Assembly (NCBI RefSeq): GCF_963678635.1 | Contig: NC_087068.1 | Span: forward strand, 51,498,563 to 51,562,562 | DNA: 64,000 bases | Reading direction: 5' to 3' | Origin: Symsagittifera roscoffensis | Lineage: Eukaryota; Xenacoelomorpha; Acoela; Convolutidae | In this document: positions 22,703 to 31,982 of the stretch, piece after piece | Layout: each line of letters begins with the position of its first letter | Position numbering within the stretch: position 1 is the first letter of the stretch | Notes under the pieces: model-generated | What the model saw: the letters and a program-made list of their open reading frames with translations, nothing else | Database searches by the model: none | What the model was told of the DNA's origin: nothing | Program-made: the position numbers and the translations under genes

Positions 22703-23614
22703 AAAGAATATCTTTTGCTGAAACCTCCATCGAGATCTGGATATTACAAGAATAATTATGGCAATTTTAACAACGGACCAGCATACCAGGGAAACAACTG
22801 GTACAAACCGAGGGACGATATGGACAAGAGGCGCTCTTGTGCAAATTGCAGTTCGACGGACCATCATGTGTCAGCATGACCAACTTACAAACAGGGAATG
22901 AAAGCGATAGGCTTCAGCCTCGAGGACGAAGATGCGTCAGAAGTCAATCATGAAGATTTCATGAGAGGAGTTATTGCAAAATTCGGCCCGAGGTGTTTCT
23001 TTTGTAACCTGGAAGGTCATTTTAAATCGGAGTGTCCGCAATTCTGGGATGCTGTAGCAGACATAAAGCATCCAAGGCACGAGGAAGCTTTATCGGGTGT
23101 GGAAGCCAGCAAGGCTCGCCTAATGAGTGAAGCGGAAGCGCGTAGAAAAGAAAAACCGCGAGAGCTGGCAACGAAGAAAATGCAAGCGGTAACAGAAGAG
23201 ACGTGTGAACCGGAACCGGTGACTGCGGCGGATGACTTCAAGATTGATTATAGGGCAGCCGCGAGGTATGCTCTAAATAGATTGCAGCAGGAACTGGTAA
23301 CGAAAGAGATCGAGCAAAAAGTGAAGCTCGAACTGGAAAATGAGAAACTACAGGAGAAGCTAAATACCTTCGAGGCAACAGAAATCGAAGAAACGAAGGC
23401 ACCAAAAAGTTTGAGCATAAAACTTAATGTGATCTCCGGGCAGAGGTTCGGTATGGTGCCACAAGTAAGCAAAATACAGTCAATAATCTCGGTAGCGGGA
23501 CACCAGGTAATCAGAAATCTGAGTGAAACGTCAGATTTCACTTTGATGCATTTGGATATATATGCAGATTATCTAAGGCAGGTGGAGCCACGCACTGAGT
23601 CGAGAGCGGTGTGA
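22703..23614 (+). pseudogene. gag: Gag nucleocapsid region: two CCHC zinc knuckles and coiled coil
   Basis: Same frame as the capsid. The first knuckle is CANCSSTDHHVSA followed by TGA at 22877-22879, exactly where the last Cys of C-x2-C-x4-H-x4-C belongs. The second knuckle, CFFCNLEGHFKSEC (22994-23035), is complete. A long charged segment follows (KEIEQKVKLELENEKLQEKL), which should form a coiled coil. Stop TGA at 23612-23614. Nucleocapsid knuckles bind the genomic RNA in this family. Confidence 0.8.
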
Positions 23615-24718
23615 GCACTACTAACAACGGGTGGCCCTCCCATAAAGAAGCTTCATGGGCGCTACGTGGAAGTCTATGGACCGTATCAGGTGATGCTAAA
23701 CGTAGATGGAATCAGTATCTACACTAGGACATATGTAACAACAGACAGTGACCAAATAGGGCAGATCTATTTGGGTGAGGAGGATCTCAAAGTCGGCAGG
23801 ATGGGCCATGACGCCATGATGGAGCAAGACGCAGTACACATTGTATACGAAGCAGATGTGACTGCACATCTGCTCGACACCAACTGAAAGAAAATCGGAG
23901 TCACAGGGCTTCTGGACACTGGAGCGGTAGTGAGTGTGATGCCGATAAAGACTTGGGAAAGAATGGGCTTCACGAGGGAAGATCTAATTCCGACGAATCT
24001 TCGACTGGCTGCAGCCAATCGAGGAGCGATTTACGTAGCCGGAAGAACACGAATTACGGTTCTCCACATGGGAGGACGGGATCTTTGGATGAGCTTCCTG
24101 GTGGTAGAGAATTCGGACGACGCCGACCAATTCATCTTGGGCAGAGATTTCTTCAGGAATTTTGACGTGATGATCGACTTGAACAACGGTCTACTAAGGA
24201 TTAGGAACTCGGATCGGAAGTATGTTAAGAAACCAATAAAAAGAATAATAACAGACGAAAACAAGGTACCAAATTTTTTAGACAGAAAAGTAAAACTACA
24301 GCCGGGACAAGCAGAAGTAGCAATTTTTAGAATGAGAAAATTAAATTCGTTAAGTGATAGTAAACAGGTTTGTTTGGTACCGAATCCAAATAGTCAAAGC
24401 TCAGTGATTGTAGGTCGGAGCTTCTCGGTAACGCGAAACGGACTGTGTGTCAGGGTGTTATTGAACACACTGGACACCACGGTTTCAATCCAGCGTGGAA
24501 AGAAGCTTGGTTTCGCTTTGCCGATAAGGAGCGACTATGAAGAGACACAAAACTTGAAGAACCACAGTGTGAAAGACTGTCCTTATCATGCCAAAAAAGA
24601 TCAAATTTTAAAAAGGATTAATGAACTAAAATCTATTCATAAATTGTTTTCAATGAAGTCCGACACGGACGACGGCTTATCGAGCTGCTCGAATTTTCCG
24701 GAATGCCCCTCGTCATAA
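23615..24718 (+). pseudogene. pro: Retropepsin-like aspartic protease region
   Basis: The catalytic block LLDTGAVVSVMP has its Asp codon at 23915. About 70 residues on, DDADQFILGRDFF is the second conserved block (hydrophobic-L-G-R-D-F). The protease would cut the Gag-Pol polyprotein. The part before it (HGRYVEVYGPYQVMLNVDG) is in the same frame but separated by an in-frame TGA at 23885-23887, about ten codons upstream of the DTGA. The C-terminal part contains VPNPNSQSSVIVGRSFSV and an RGKKLGFALP stretch, as in Gypsy proteases followed by a linker. It ends at TAA 24716-24718, after which the same frame resumes into RT. Confidence 0.82.
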
Positions 24719-25960
24719 AAACTAGAGTCTGACAAACCGGTTTTGCCAGAGATAGAACACTTAAAAGGAAAAATAGGCGAGGTTGATTTCGAGCTACTAC
24801 GGGAGGTTTCAAATCGGAACGCGGATGTAATTTCTAGACATAAGGTGGATATCGGTTGCTGTAATTTCGTGGAACACGAAATCGAACTTAAGGAAGGCGC
24901 CGTTCCCCACAGGGAAGGCGCAAGACGAATGAAGCCACATAAATCGGAAGCGTGCCGAGCGGAAAAAGAAATATTGCTCGAATACGACATGATAGAACCC
25001 TCGAAATCGCCATGGGCTTGCGGGGTAGTAATGGCGAAAAAAAGGGGGCAGCTTAGGTTTTGTTGCGACTTTCGCTACTTGAACGCGGTAACGATAAAAG
25101 ATGCGTACCCGATACCGCGAATAGACGAGAGCCTCTCTAAACTTGCTGATGCCAAATTCTTCACCATATTGGACTTGGGTTCTGCCTTCTGGCAGGTCCC
25201 TCTGCGGAAGAAGGATAAAGAAAAGACCGGATTTGCGTGTGAGTTGGGTTGTACCAGTAGAAGAGGATGCCCTTCGGCTTGTGCAACGCAACGGCCACTT
25301 TTCAAAGACTGATGGCTCAGGCTTTGACACGAGTGACAACGAAGTACGGGAAACTTGTGATGTGTTACGTGGATGACGTAGTCATAGCAACATCGAACCT
25401 GGAAGACCACATTGATTGGCTCGATGAGGTCTTTGGATGCATGAAAAGAGCAGGCTTGAAATGCAAACCATCGAAATGTGAAATCCTTAGGGATTTAATG
25501 AAGTACCTGGGAAGAATGGTGGACAGGCACGGTGTGAGGCCGGACCCGGAAGCAGTAGAAGCTGTGTTGACATGGAAGGCTCCCATAACGGACACACAGC
25601 TCATGAGCTTTCTAGGGTTTGCCAACTACTACCGTGAGTTCATAAAAGGATATGCAGACAAGGTGTATCCGATGCAGAAGCTGATTCGCAACAAATGGAA
25701 AAAGTTCGAATTGAGCGATGAAGCTCAAACGGCCTTTGAGAACATAAAACGGGAACTGTGCGAAGCGCCAGTGCTAGGCATGCCTACTGAAACGGACATG
25801 TATGTTCTTGACACAGACGCATCAGTAGTGGCCATCCCGGGAATACTGCATCAGGAGCAAGAATGGAATGGGAGAACCGTTCTCCGTCCCATAGCATATT
25901 GCAGTAAGGTGTTAAGTGACGCTGAGATGAAATATGGTGAACCAAATCAGAAATGTTTGC
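24719..25960 (+). pseudogene. pol: Reverse transcriptase of copy 1 (one frameshift)
   Basis: The first half (frame of gag-pro) has EYDMIEPSKSPWACGVVMAK, QLRFCCDFRYLNAVTIKDAY and TILDLGSAFWQVPL, the first catalytic Asp block of Gypsy RTs. Around 25250-25266 the frame shifts. The second half starts MPFGLCNATATFQRLMAQAL and carries the catalytic YVDD at 25366-25377, followed by the thumb MKYLGRMVDRHGVRPDP and FLGFANYYREFIKGYA. All the standard RT blocks are present in order and only the single frameshift separates them. This enzyme would copy element RNA into cDNA. The second half continues directly into RNase H. Confidence 0.92.
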
Positions 25961-26755
25961 AGTAGTCACATTTGTGAAAAGTACCGCGAATACTTGGGGA
26001 GCGCTCCCTTTAAATTACGCGTGGACAACAGGGCGTTATCCTGGTTGAAGACATACTCGATAGATCAGAGTTATATTGGTAGGTGGATAGTAAGATTAGA
26101 TGGCTACCACATGATAGTCGAGCACAGGATGCGTGACAAAAACCAGAATGCTGACAGCCTCAGCAAGAAAACCGAGTTCTACGAAAGACTTGAACGGAAG
26201 CAGGCCAATCAGGCAGAAATAAAAGAAGGATTCTCGTTTCTGGACAAAGAAACTTATGAAGCGCTTCCCTTGACGAGATGGTTGGACAAGTCTGGACATC
26301 CAATTCCAGGACATCCTGAGTTACCTGTAGAGAAAGCAGCCGAGGTAAACATCCTATCCAAAAAGGACCCGGTGCCCTTGAATCTGTTGCTGCGCTCAAA
26401 CCTGGTCCAGCAGGAACTCTCTCGCATGAACATTAACAGCCTCTCATTATTGGATAAAACGGCGCAGGTCACACCGCGAGTGATTCGGATGCTGGGTGGG
26501 TTGTTAGAGAGAGAAGTGACCAGGGATGACCCAGAGTGGGCAGCAGCAGTGGCATCACTGACATTCAGTGAGAAGGAGAAGATCATGCCGTCCAGACGAC
26601 AACACAAAGAGAACAAGAGGGATTGTAGGACAATAGTTCAGCAACTAGTATCCTCAATACCACACGAGGTTTTAACCAGTACTTCTTACGGACGGAAAGA
26701 ACAGGGGAACGATACGCGAAAGAAAACCGTTACCTTTGTGGACCAGGATAAATAA
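25790..26755 (+). pseudogene. pol: RNase H and C-terminal Pol segment of copy 1
   Basis: RNase H begins with YVLDTDAS (first Asp codon 25810). It runs through a frame change near 25960 into FKLRVDNRALSWL (Asp at 26024) and DKNQNADSLSKK, the final Asp block. RWIVRLDGYHMIVEHRMRDK between them is typical of Gypsy RNase H. The C-terminal extension (FSFLDKETYEALPLTRWLDK, SGHPIPGHPELP) and a Ser/Arg-rich tail lead to a stop at 26753-26755. The frameshift falls in the C..EF/AVVTF-like region, so the copy cannot make an intact RT-RH. Confidence 0.88.
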
Positions 26756-27300
26756 GCTGAAAAGGTTGAACGAAACCTGGTGCAAGATTGCTTGTCCGGG
26801 GAGACGAACGGTGAGAAGAGCCAGCGAGTTCAAGATCAACACCCGGGACAAGGAAGTTTATCCGGGGAGTCTGATGTAGATGAGAAAGTTCCTGATGAGA
26901 AGCAGGACCTGGAGAACAAACTTGGAGTTCAGATGGATGCGAAGAAAACACAGAACTGACCTAGGAGATGGTGCAGACTCCGTCACAGACTCTTCAAGAG
27001 ATGACAATTCTCGAACCTCAGGAATTGACACCTACTCAGACAGGAACTCATGCTCGGGATCGGAACTGTCAGAACTAGCAATCCACACACTACTAGTTGA
27101 AACTCGAGCAAGGTATCTGGAAAGAGAGGTATAACAGGACCCTGACAGTGATCGCTACCTCATATCAGGTGAAAGAGTCTTTGATAACGCAGCGGATGAT
27201 GTGGAAACAATAGAGGTATCGAAACGTTCGATAGGTCTGTTGCCACAAAAAGAGGTAGTCAAGGACTGATCTTCAGCCATTCGAACAGTAAACACAGCCA
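26756..27300 (+). other. Linker between RNase H and integrase
   Basis: Short frames only (for example 26880-27134, acidic and Ser-rich). In an intact element this would be an acidic linker in Pol. Stops and frame changes make the original frame unclear. A diverged equivalent is present in copy 2 at about 36290-36830. Confidence 0.5.
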
Positions 27301-29481
27301 TTGGCAAAGACTTGGTGCGTTAAGATGGAAGAAGATAGGCATCAGCCCAATGAGCTGAATAGTCAGATGAGGGTCATGAAGACGTACTTGAAGGCAAGAT
27401 ACAGACTCTCGGATCTTCTAAGTGCGCAGAGAAATGACCGCATGACAAGCAACCTGAAAAGTTGGATAGAAAATGGTTCTCCGGACAAAGGAGACCTCGA
27501 GGAAGACAGTTACCGCATTCTGCGACAATATTTTATGCAGAAAGAGGGAAGATCATACTTGAACAAGGACGGGATTGTGGCGTGCAAGAGAAGAGATGAA
27601 GACAAAGTCCTATACAAGTATAACGCGATAGTGTTGCCGCAACTCTATCAGACAGAACTATTATTCAGGTCGCATGATCAGATGTGCCATCAGGGGATCG
27701 AAAAAGTATATCAGAGGATCCTGAAGCGCTTTGAAAGGCCTGGAATGAAAAAGGCATGCGAGAAGTGGGTAACAGCATGTCTGTCATGCCAACAGGTCAA
27801 GGATCCAAGAAAATTGCGATTTCCTTTACTATCGATCGAGTCGTCTGAATTCAACGAAGTGGTGCAGATAGATCAACAAAAGATATGCATGACAGACAGT
27901 GGTTCTATTCAAGTCTTGGTCATGATAGATCACTTCATGAAGTATGCAGAGGCCGTGCCCTGCATAACTGCCTCAGCGGAAGAGACGTGCGACCACCTGA
28001 TCAATACGTGGATTGCGAGACATGGTTGTCCGATGACGTTTCAATCGGATAACGGAACAGCTTTCGTAGGAGAACTCACGAAGGAGCTCATGAGACGCTC
28101 ACAGGTAGCTCAAGCTCACTCCACGACATATCATCCCCAGACAAATGGCTTAGTGGAAAGGCAGAATCGAATGTTAGTGTCGATGCTGAGGGTATATTGT
28201 TTCAGGTACATGACCGATTGGGACAGATATCTTCCACAGGTGATGGAAGCTTACAATAGCACGCAACATTCTACCACCGGAGTTAGTCCACATATGATGC
28301 TAACCGGACACGAGAAGTCTTTGCCCTTGAGTTTCTTCTACTCAGAGTATGAGGGTAAGAAGGTCTATGTAAGGGTTGTAATTAGACGTCAGCAAGAGTT
28401 GAACGACTTGTGGAGACGAAATACTCAGCAATCACATGCAAGGCAGAGGAAAAGATTTGAGAAGAAAGCAGCTGATGCAAAAGCTTATTCGGTCGGGGAC
28501 TACGTATGGGTATTTCAGAACGTCATACCACCGAAAGGAACGAAAAAGCTCCTAAAAAAGTGGAGGGGATCCTTCATGATTACGGAGGTGCAACAGGAGG
28601 GACGCTTTAATAGACTGAGTACTGGCCGAACCGCTTATTACGAAAACATTAAGCCACACAATCCATCTACAGAAGACTGGTGTATACCTGCAGACATGGA
28701 AGAAGGTGATTATCTAATGATGGACCCTGCTTGTGAGGTCAATGAGAAGGGCACCAGGAAAAAGAACGATGCGAATGAAGTCATAGAGGAAGGAACAAGT
28801 ACACCACTGGACGTGGACCCAAATGAGGTGATTGAAGCAGAAGATGAGACTTTACCCTACGCAGAAGAGGACTGGCAAGACCCTCAACAAAGGGAGGTTC
28901 TCAAGAACTTGGAACCGGATCTTCCGTTCACGATACAGGCTCGACAGAATGACAGGACAATATCCATGAAAAAATATAACCCTTACAGCGACGATTTTGT
29001 AGTGGACAGGATAGAGCTAAAGAAGATAGGGGAAGAAGCAGTGGGTCTAGAAGAAATAATTGTGTCACAGGACATTGACATAATCGATGATCACGACGAC
29101 GAGTGGGTCGATGACCGGTCCAAGCCCGAGGTAGAATTCGACGACGAGCAACAGCAATCCTACGAACAAGAGTTGACAAATCTGCGTGTCTTGGAATGGC
29201 TGAACGAAATGACGTCGGACCCAAAAGAGACCAGTGTCACGATTCAAGATGTAGATCGTGAAAGCGTGAAATACAGGAAAACCGAACGAGAAGATCCTTC
29301 CTGGGCTGCCCAGGAGAGGCGACTACTCATTCCGTCCTCCAATCTCGACTTGATACCCGGTATGCGATCGACGGGGAGGTCGATGGATTTTTTTGTCCGT
29401 GGAGTGGGGTTAGGACTTATTCACACTGAAAATTTATTAATAAAAAAATTAAGAATAGCAAGAGAGAGACAGGGGATTTAG
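27301..29481 (+). CDS. pol: Integrase ORF of copy 1 (Gypsy type) with acidic C-terminal tail
   Basis: Intact 726-codon frame, the best preserved gene of the element. The zinc-binding N-domain has H-x4-H (HDQMCH) and C-x2-C (CLSC) about 30 residues later. The catalytic triad is Asp in VVQIDQQK (27871), Asp in QSDNGTAF (28048) and Glu in NGLVERQN (28156), giving D-x35-E between the last two. The C-domain has VGDYVWVFQNVIPPKGTKK, KLLKKWRGSFMI and GRTAYYENIKPHN, the small beta-barrel/GPY-like region. A long acidic tail follows (DDHDDEWVDD). I see no ATG forced at 27301, and the protein is probably made as part of Pol. The enzyme inserts cDNA into the host genome. The tail ends close to two -1 slippery heptamers (29430, 29442). 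Confidence 0.93.
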   Translation: MAKTWCVKMEEDRHQPNELNSQMRVMKTYLKARYRLSDLLSAQRNDRMTSNLKSWIENGSPDKGDLEEDSYRILRQYFMQKEGRSYLNKDGIVACKRRDEDKVLYKYNAIVLPQLYQTELLFRSHDQMCHQGIEKVYQRILKRFERPGMKKACEKWVTACLSCQQVKDPRKLRFPLLSIESSEFNEVVQIDQQKICMTDSGSIQVLVMIDHFMKYAEAVPCITASAEETCDHLINTWIARHGCPMTFQSDNGTAFVGELTKELMRRSQVAQAHSTTYHPQTNGLVERQNRMLVSMLRVYCFRYMTDWDRYLPQVMEAYNSTQHSTTGVSPHMMLTGHEKSLPLSFFYSEYEGKKVYVRVVIRRQQELNDLWRRNTQQSHARQRKRFEKKAADAKAYSVGDYVWVFQNVIPPKGTKKLLKKWRGSFMITEVQQEGRFNRLSTGRTAYYENIKPHNPSTEDWCIPADMEEGDYLMMDPACEVNEKGTRKKNDANEVIEEGTSTPLDVDPNEVIEAEDETLPYAEEDWQDPQQREVLKNLEPDLPFTIQARQNDRTISMKKYNPYSDDFVVDRIELKKIGEEAVGLEEIIVSQDIDIIDDHDDEWVDDRSKPEVEFDDEQQQSYEQELTNLRVLEWLNEMTSDPKETSVTIQDVDRESVKYRKTEREDPSWAAQERRLLIPSSNLDLIPGMRSTGRSMDFFVRGVGLGLIHTENLLIKKLRIARERQGI
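29430..29448 (+). promoter_or_regulatory. Two candidate -1 frameshift heptamers at the integrase ORF end
   Basis: Read in the integrase frame, the sequence contains A AAT TTA (29430-29436) and A AAA AAA (29442-29448). Both fit X XXY YYZ. The -1 frame is open from just after a TGA at 29427-29429 and runs to the macro-like segment. The integrase frame stops at 29479-29481. No downstream pseudoknot was worked out. Confidence 0.45.
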
Positions 29482-30039
29482 AAGCAGAAACAGCCGAAGA
29501 CCCAAAGAAACCGAACATAGGGAGGGTAGTTGATTCATATTTTAACTTAGCAAATGAATATTATAGTAGCATAATATTCTATCTCAAATGAATAATATAG
29601 TAGCATAATATTAACAGATAGCGATTTCATACTCACAAATAGAACATGTGCGATGGCAATTACAGCAGACATGAGTTTTAAGATAGCATTAGCAGCGGAT
29701 TTTAAGAGAGAATACATAAACATAGAATTCCTTTGGAAGCAAAGACCAGGAATAGGGGGCGTAGCAGCCTTGCCTACGGCGGCGTCACAGATACCGGGAA
29801 AAAACCTATGCTTTTTAGTGACACGGACGACAGAGAAGCGGCACGTGGACCCGGAAAACCTAGTCTTGTCCTTGACGAGATTGAGATACTTCCTCGTGGA
29901 AAGGGAAACGAAGGAGCTTTCGCTTCCAGTGTACAATCCGAACAGAGGGCGACTGCATTCTCGGGAACTGTACGCGCTAATACACGCTATCTTCTCTGAT
30001 ACTAATATACAAGTATACTTACATAGAAATATTACTTAA
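29475..30039 (+). pseudogene. Macro-domain-like module downstream of integrase
   Basis: The -1 frame relative to integrase opens with DLEAETAEDPKKPNIGRVVD. After a 34-bp duplication that shifts the frame, it continues in a frame ending at 30039. Blocks there are SDFILTNRTCAMAITADMSF, KIALAADFKREY, GIGGVAALP, GKNLCFLVTR, ENLVLSLTRLRYFLVER, KELSLPVYNPNRGRL and ALIHAIFSDTNIQVYLH. The order and spacing resemble macro domains of the TARG1/OARD1 type (K..G.A..FK...., G.VA.., YFLVT, H..ENL..SL..L, L.LP..G.G.D.L.W, I...F....I...V). The glycine-rich loop is altered and the usual catalytic Asp position reads Gly, so hydrolase activity is doubtful. Such domains bind ADP-ribose. Recognition is by motif order only. 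Confidence 0.6.
29552..29617 (+). repeat. 34-bp tandem duplication inside the macro-like ORF
   Basis: AAATGAATATTATAGTAGCA and TAATATTCTATCTC (29552-29585) are followed at once by AAATGAATAATATAGTAGCA and TAATATT. A 34-base unit changes the frame by one and creates the local stops, so it inactivates the ORF. Confidence 0.88.
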
Positions 30040-30392
30040 GTATAGGCTGAGTTAAGGTAACATGCAAGAGGGTGTCAGACTAAAGTATGTGTAGGGTGTG
30101 ATATGTGTGTTATGTTATGTTATGTGGCATGTTATTAAGGTCCTGGGTAAGAAGGAGTTAGTGACCACGAAAAACTGGATAACGATCTTAGGATTAGTTC
30201 CAAAGTTTGGACTGTCCAATTTTAGGTCGAACTCCCAAATTTTAGAGACCGATTGATTTTAATAAATTTAAGCATCAAAATCTTTTTTTCTGAGTGTTTT
30301 AAATAAATGTTAACAAGAAGTTAAGGTGAAACGGACAAGTGTGATATTCGTGACCTCTTTTCTAGATCCTGATTGATCGTTTAATTACTCAC
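30040..30392 (+). other. Spacer between the macro-like segment and the 3' ORF
   Basis: Non-coding by appearance. It contains TTATGTTATGTTATGTGGCA near 30110 and GTTAGTGACCACGAAAAACT near 30157, the latter partly conserved in copy 2 (GTTAGTGACCACTA near 39100). It may hold the promoter, splice acceptor or internal initiation signal for the 3' ORF. Confidence 0.5.
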
Positions 30393-31982
30393 TTGAGTCA
30401 AATCATTAAATCAAATCGAATCGAACCTGAAAAGAGAATGGATAACTTCAACTTGGATGAAATGATGGACCTGGTAGAGGCACATGTAGGAACGATGGTA
30501 GATGCGATCTATTGTCGGCTAATGGATGGAGACTTCGCTCTGGAGGACCCAGAGGTAGTCATGTTACTGACCGTCCTGATAAACATCTTGGGGCATGACA
30601 ACCGTGGGGACCGCCCCACAGAAGTCCTATTGATGGCAGCATACGGAGAGAGGGGAGTACTAGACCGCTCGAACATGAGAGTGATGAGGTGGAGAAACGG
30701 GGCTCTCTCAGGGAGTGACTTGGCGAACGAGCCTGGATTGGGAAGTTCTAGGATTTATCAACCAGGTGAGATGCCGTTGCCCTCCAAGCCCTAGCCTGGG
30801 CTGAGGAGAATGCATCAGGAGATGAACAGCGAGGCTGCCTCGTCTAGTTCACCACTGAGAATAGCTGTGCCACCAAAGAGGGCGAGAGTAGAACAGGGGG
30901 TTCAAACGAACCAAACCATGCAAGATCTAGATGGGATGAAGGATGAGCTGGAAAGGACCAGGAAGGAGCTGGATGAAATGACTCAGACCATGCTCATTAC
31001 GGAGGACGACAGAGACATATGGAAGAGATTGTTTGAAGACTGCAACAAAAAGCAGGGTGAAGAAATTGAACGCTTGAGGCGGGAATACAAGGAGCGATCG
31101 GAAAGGGTGGCATTGACAACAGCCGTGGAAAAAGTGATACCTGCAAGGAGTGTTCCTCGTGGGCAGTCCCCGATGGAGCTCTTGACGCCTCGAGAAATGA
31201 GTCAAACGACAGAAACGCGACTCCCAACTGCAACTGGTCGAGTGACAATACCGGACCCGAGTGATACCTTAGGTGACCCAGTCGTGGAGCAGACGATGAG
31301 GAAGCTGATAAAGACAGCTGGACGACTAGTGGCCAACAGGAATGCGCCAGGTTCCGGGGTGACTGCACCCTATGGAACGGTTGACGATATAGGCAGAGTA
31401 CAGCTCTCCCAAGACGTAATGACCAAAAGGGGAGTTAGCGATGCAACGCTACCAGTGGCGAGCTCAAAAGTCCCAGACAGGAAGATACGAAAGATGCCGG
31501 CGAAGAAAGTGTCACGGGTAATGGATGTGCAAAAGAATAATCAGTTGAAGTATAATTTCACAGGAGTTCCGGAGGCGTATCCGAGAGCTTGCTTCAAGCG
31601 AGCGACCTGGAACCCGGCAGTAAACCTGCAGCAACCACCACTGGGGACATCACATCTGATACTGGGAGACAGCTTGCTCAGAGTGCTCTCAAACCTGAGG
31701 ACCTCCTGGATCACCACGGTGATGGCTTTTGGTGGCGCGACGATAGCCCAGTTATTTCGGATGGTGGAGTTGATGAACCCAGGGAGAATCCCTAATGTAA
31801 CGATCCTAGTTGGGACAAATAACATCTCGAGAAGCTCGAATGAAGAAGAAGCACTATGGGAATCAATGAGGGTGTGCTTGTTTACTACTTTCTGGCAGAA
31901 GTTCAACTGCGCGGTACTGACCGTTTGCGCTGTGCCAATGAACACAAGGACGCGTTGTGAAAAGGACCAATACCGGGCTTGA
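30393..31982 (+). pseudogene. 3' ORF of copy 1: coiled coil plus SGNH/GDSL hydrolase domain, 3' truncated
   Basis: One frame from 30393 to 31982 with a single in-frame TAG (30792-30794). Copy 2 reads through at the same place, so TAG is a mutation. The N-terminal part (LTVLINILGHDNRGDRPTEV) is unrecognised. A coiled coil follows (MKDELERTRKELDEMTQTML, then EEIERLRREYKERSER). The C-terminal part is an SGNH hydrolase: block I HLILGDSLLRVL (Gly-Asp-Ser, 31665-31673), block II FGGATI, and block III ILVGTNN with its Asn (31812-31823). The Asp-x-x-His block V is missing because the copy ends near 31980. Family members hydrolyse esters or acyl groups. Here the ORF occupies the env position. ORF1 proteins of CR1/L2 LINEs also combine a coiled coil with such an esterase. 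Confidence 0.75.

Larger units (their letters stand above)
16903..31980 (+). mobile_element. Ty3/Gypsy-type LTR retrotransposon with macro-like and SGNH-hydrolase modules, copy 1
   Basis: Order on the plus strand: leader (16903-20500), Gag, zinc knuckles, aspartic protease, reverse transcriptase, RNase H, integrase (D,D35E), macro-like segment, and an ORF with coiled coil and SGNH hydrolase. The RT-RH-IN order is that of Metaviridae. The 5' end is placed where duplicate B loses identity, and the sequence there starts TGAGAG, consistent with the TG of an LTR. I could not find the matching 3' LTR. The 3' ORF stops short compared with copy 2, so the 3' end is probably deleted near 31955-31980. 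LTR length and primer-binding site could not be determined. Several stops and frameshifts make this copy non-autonomous. Confidence 0.85.
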
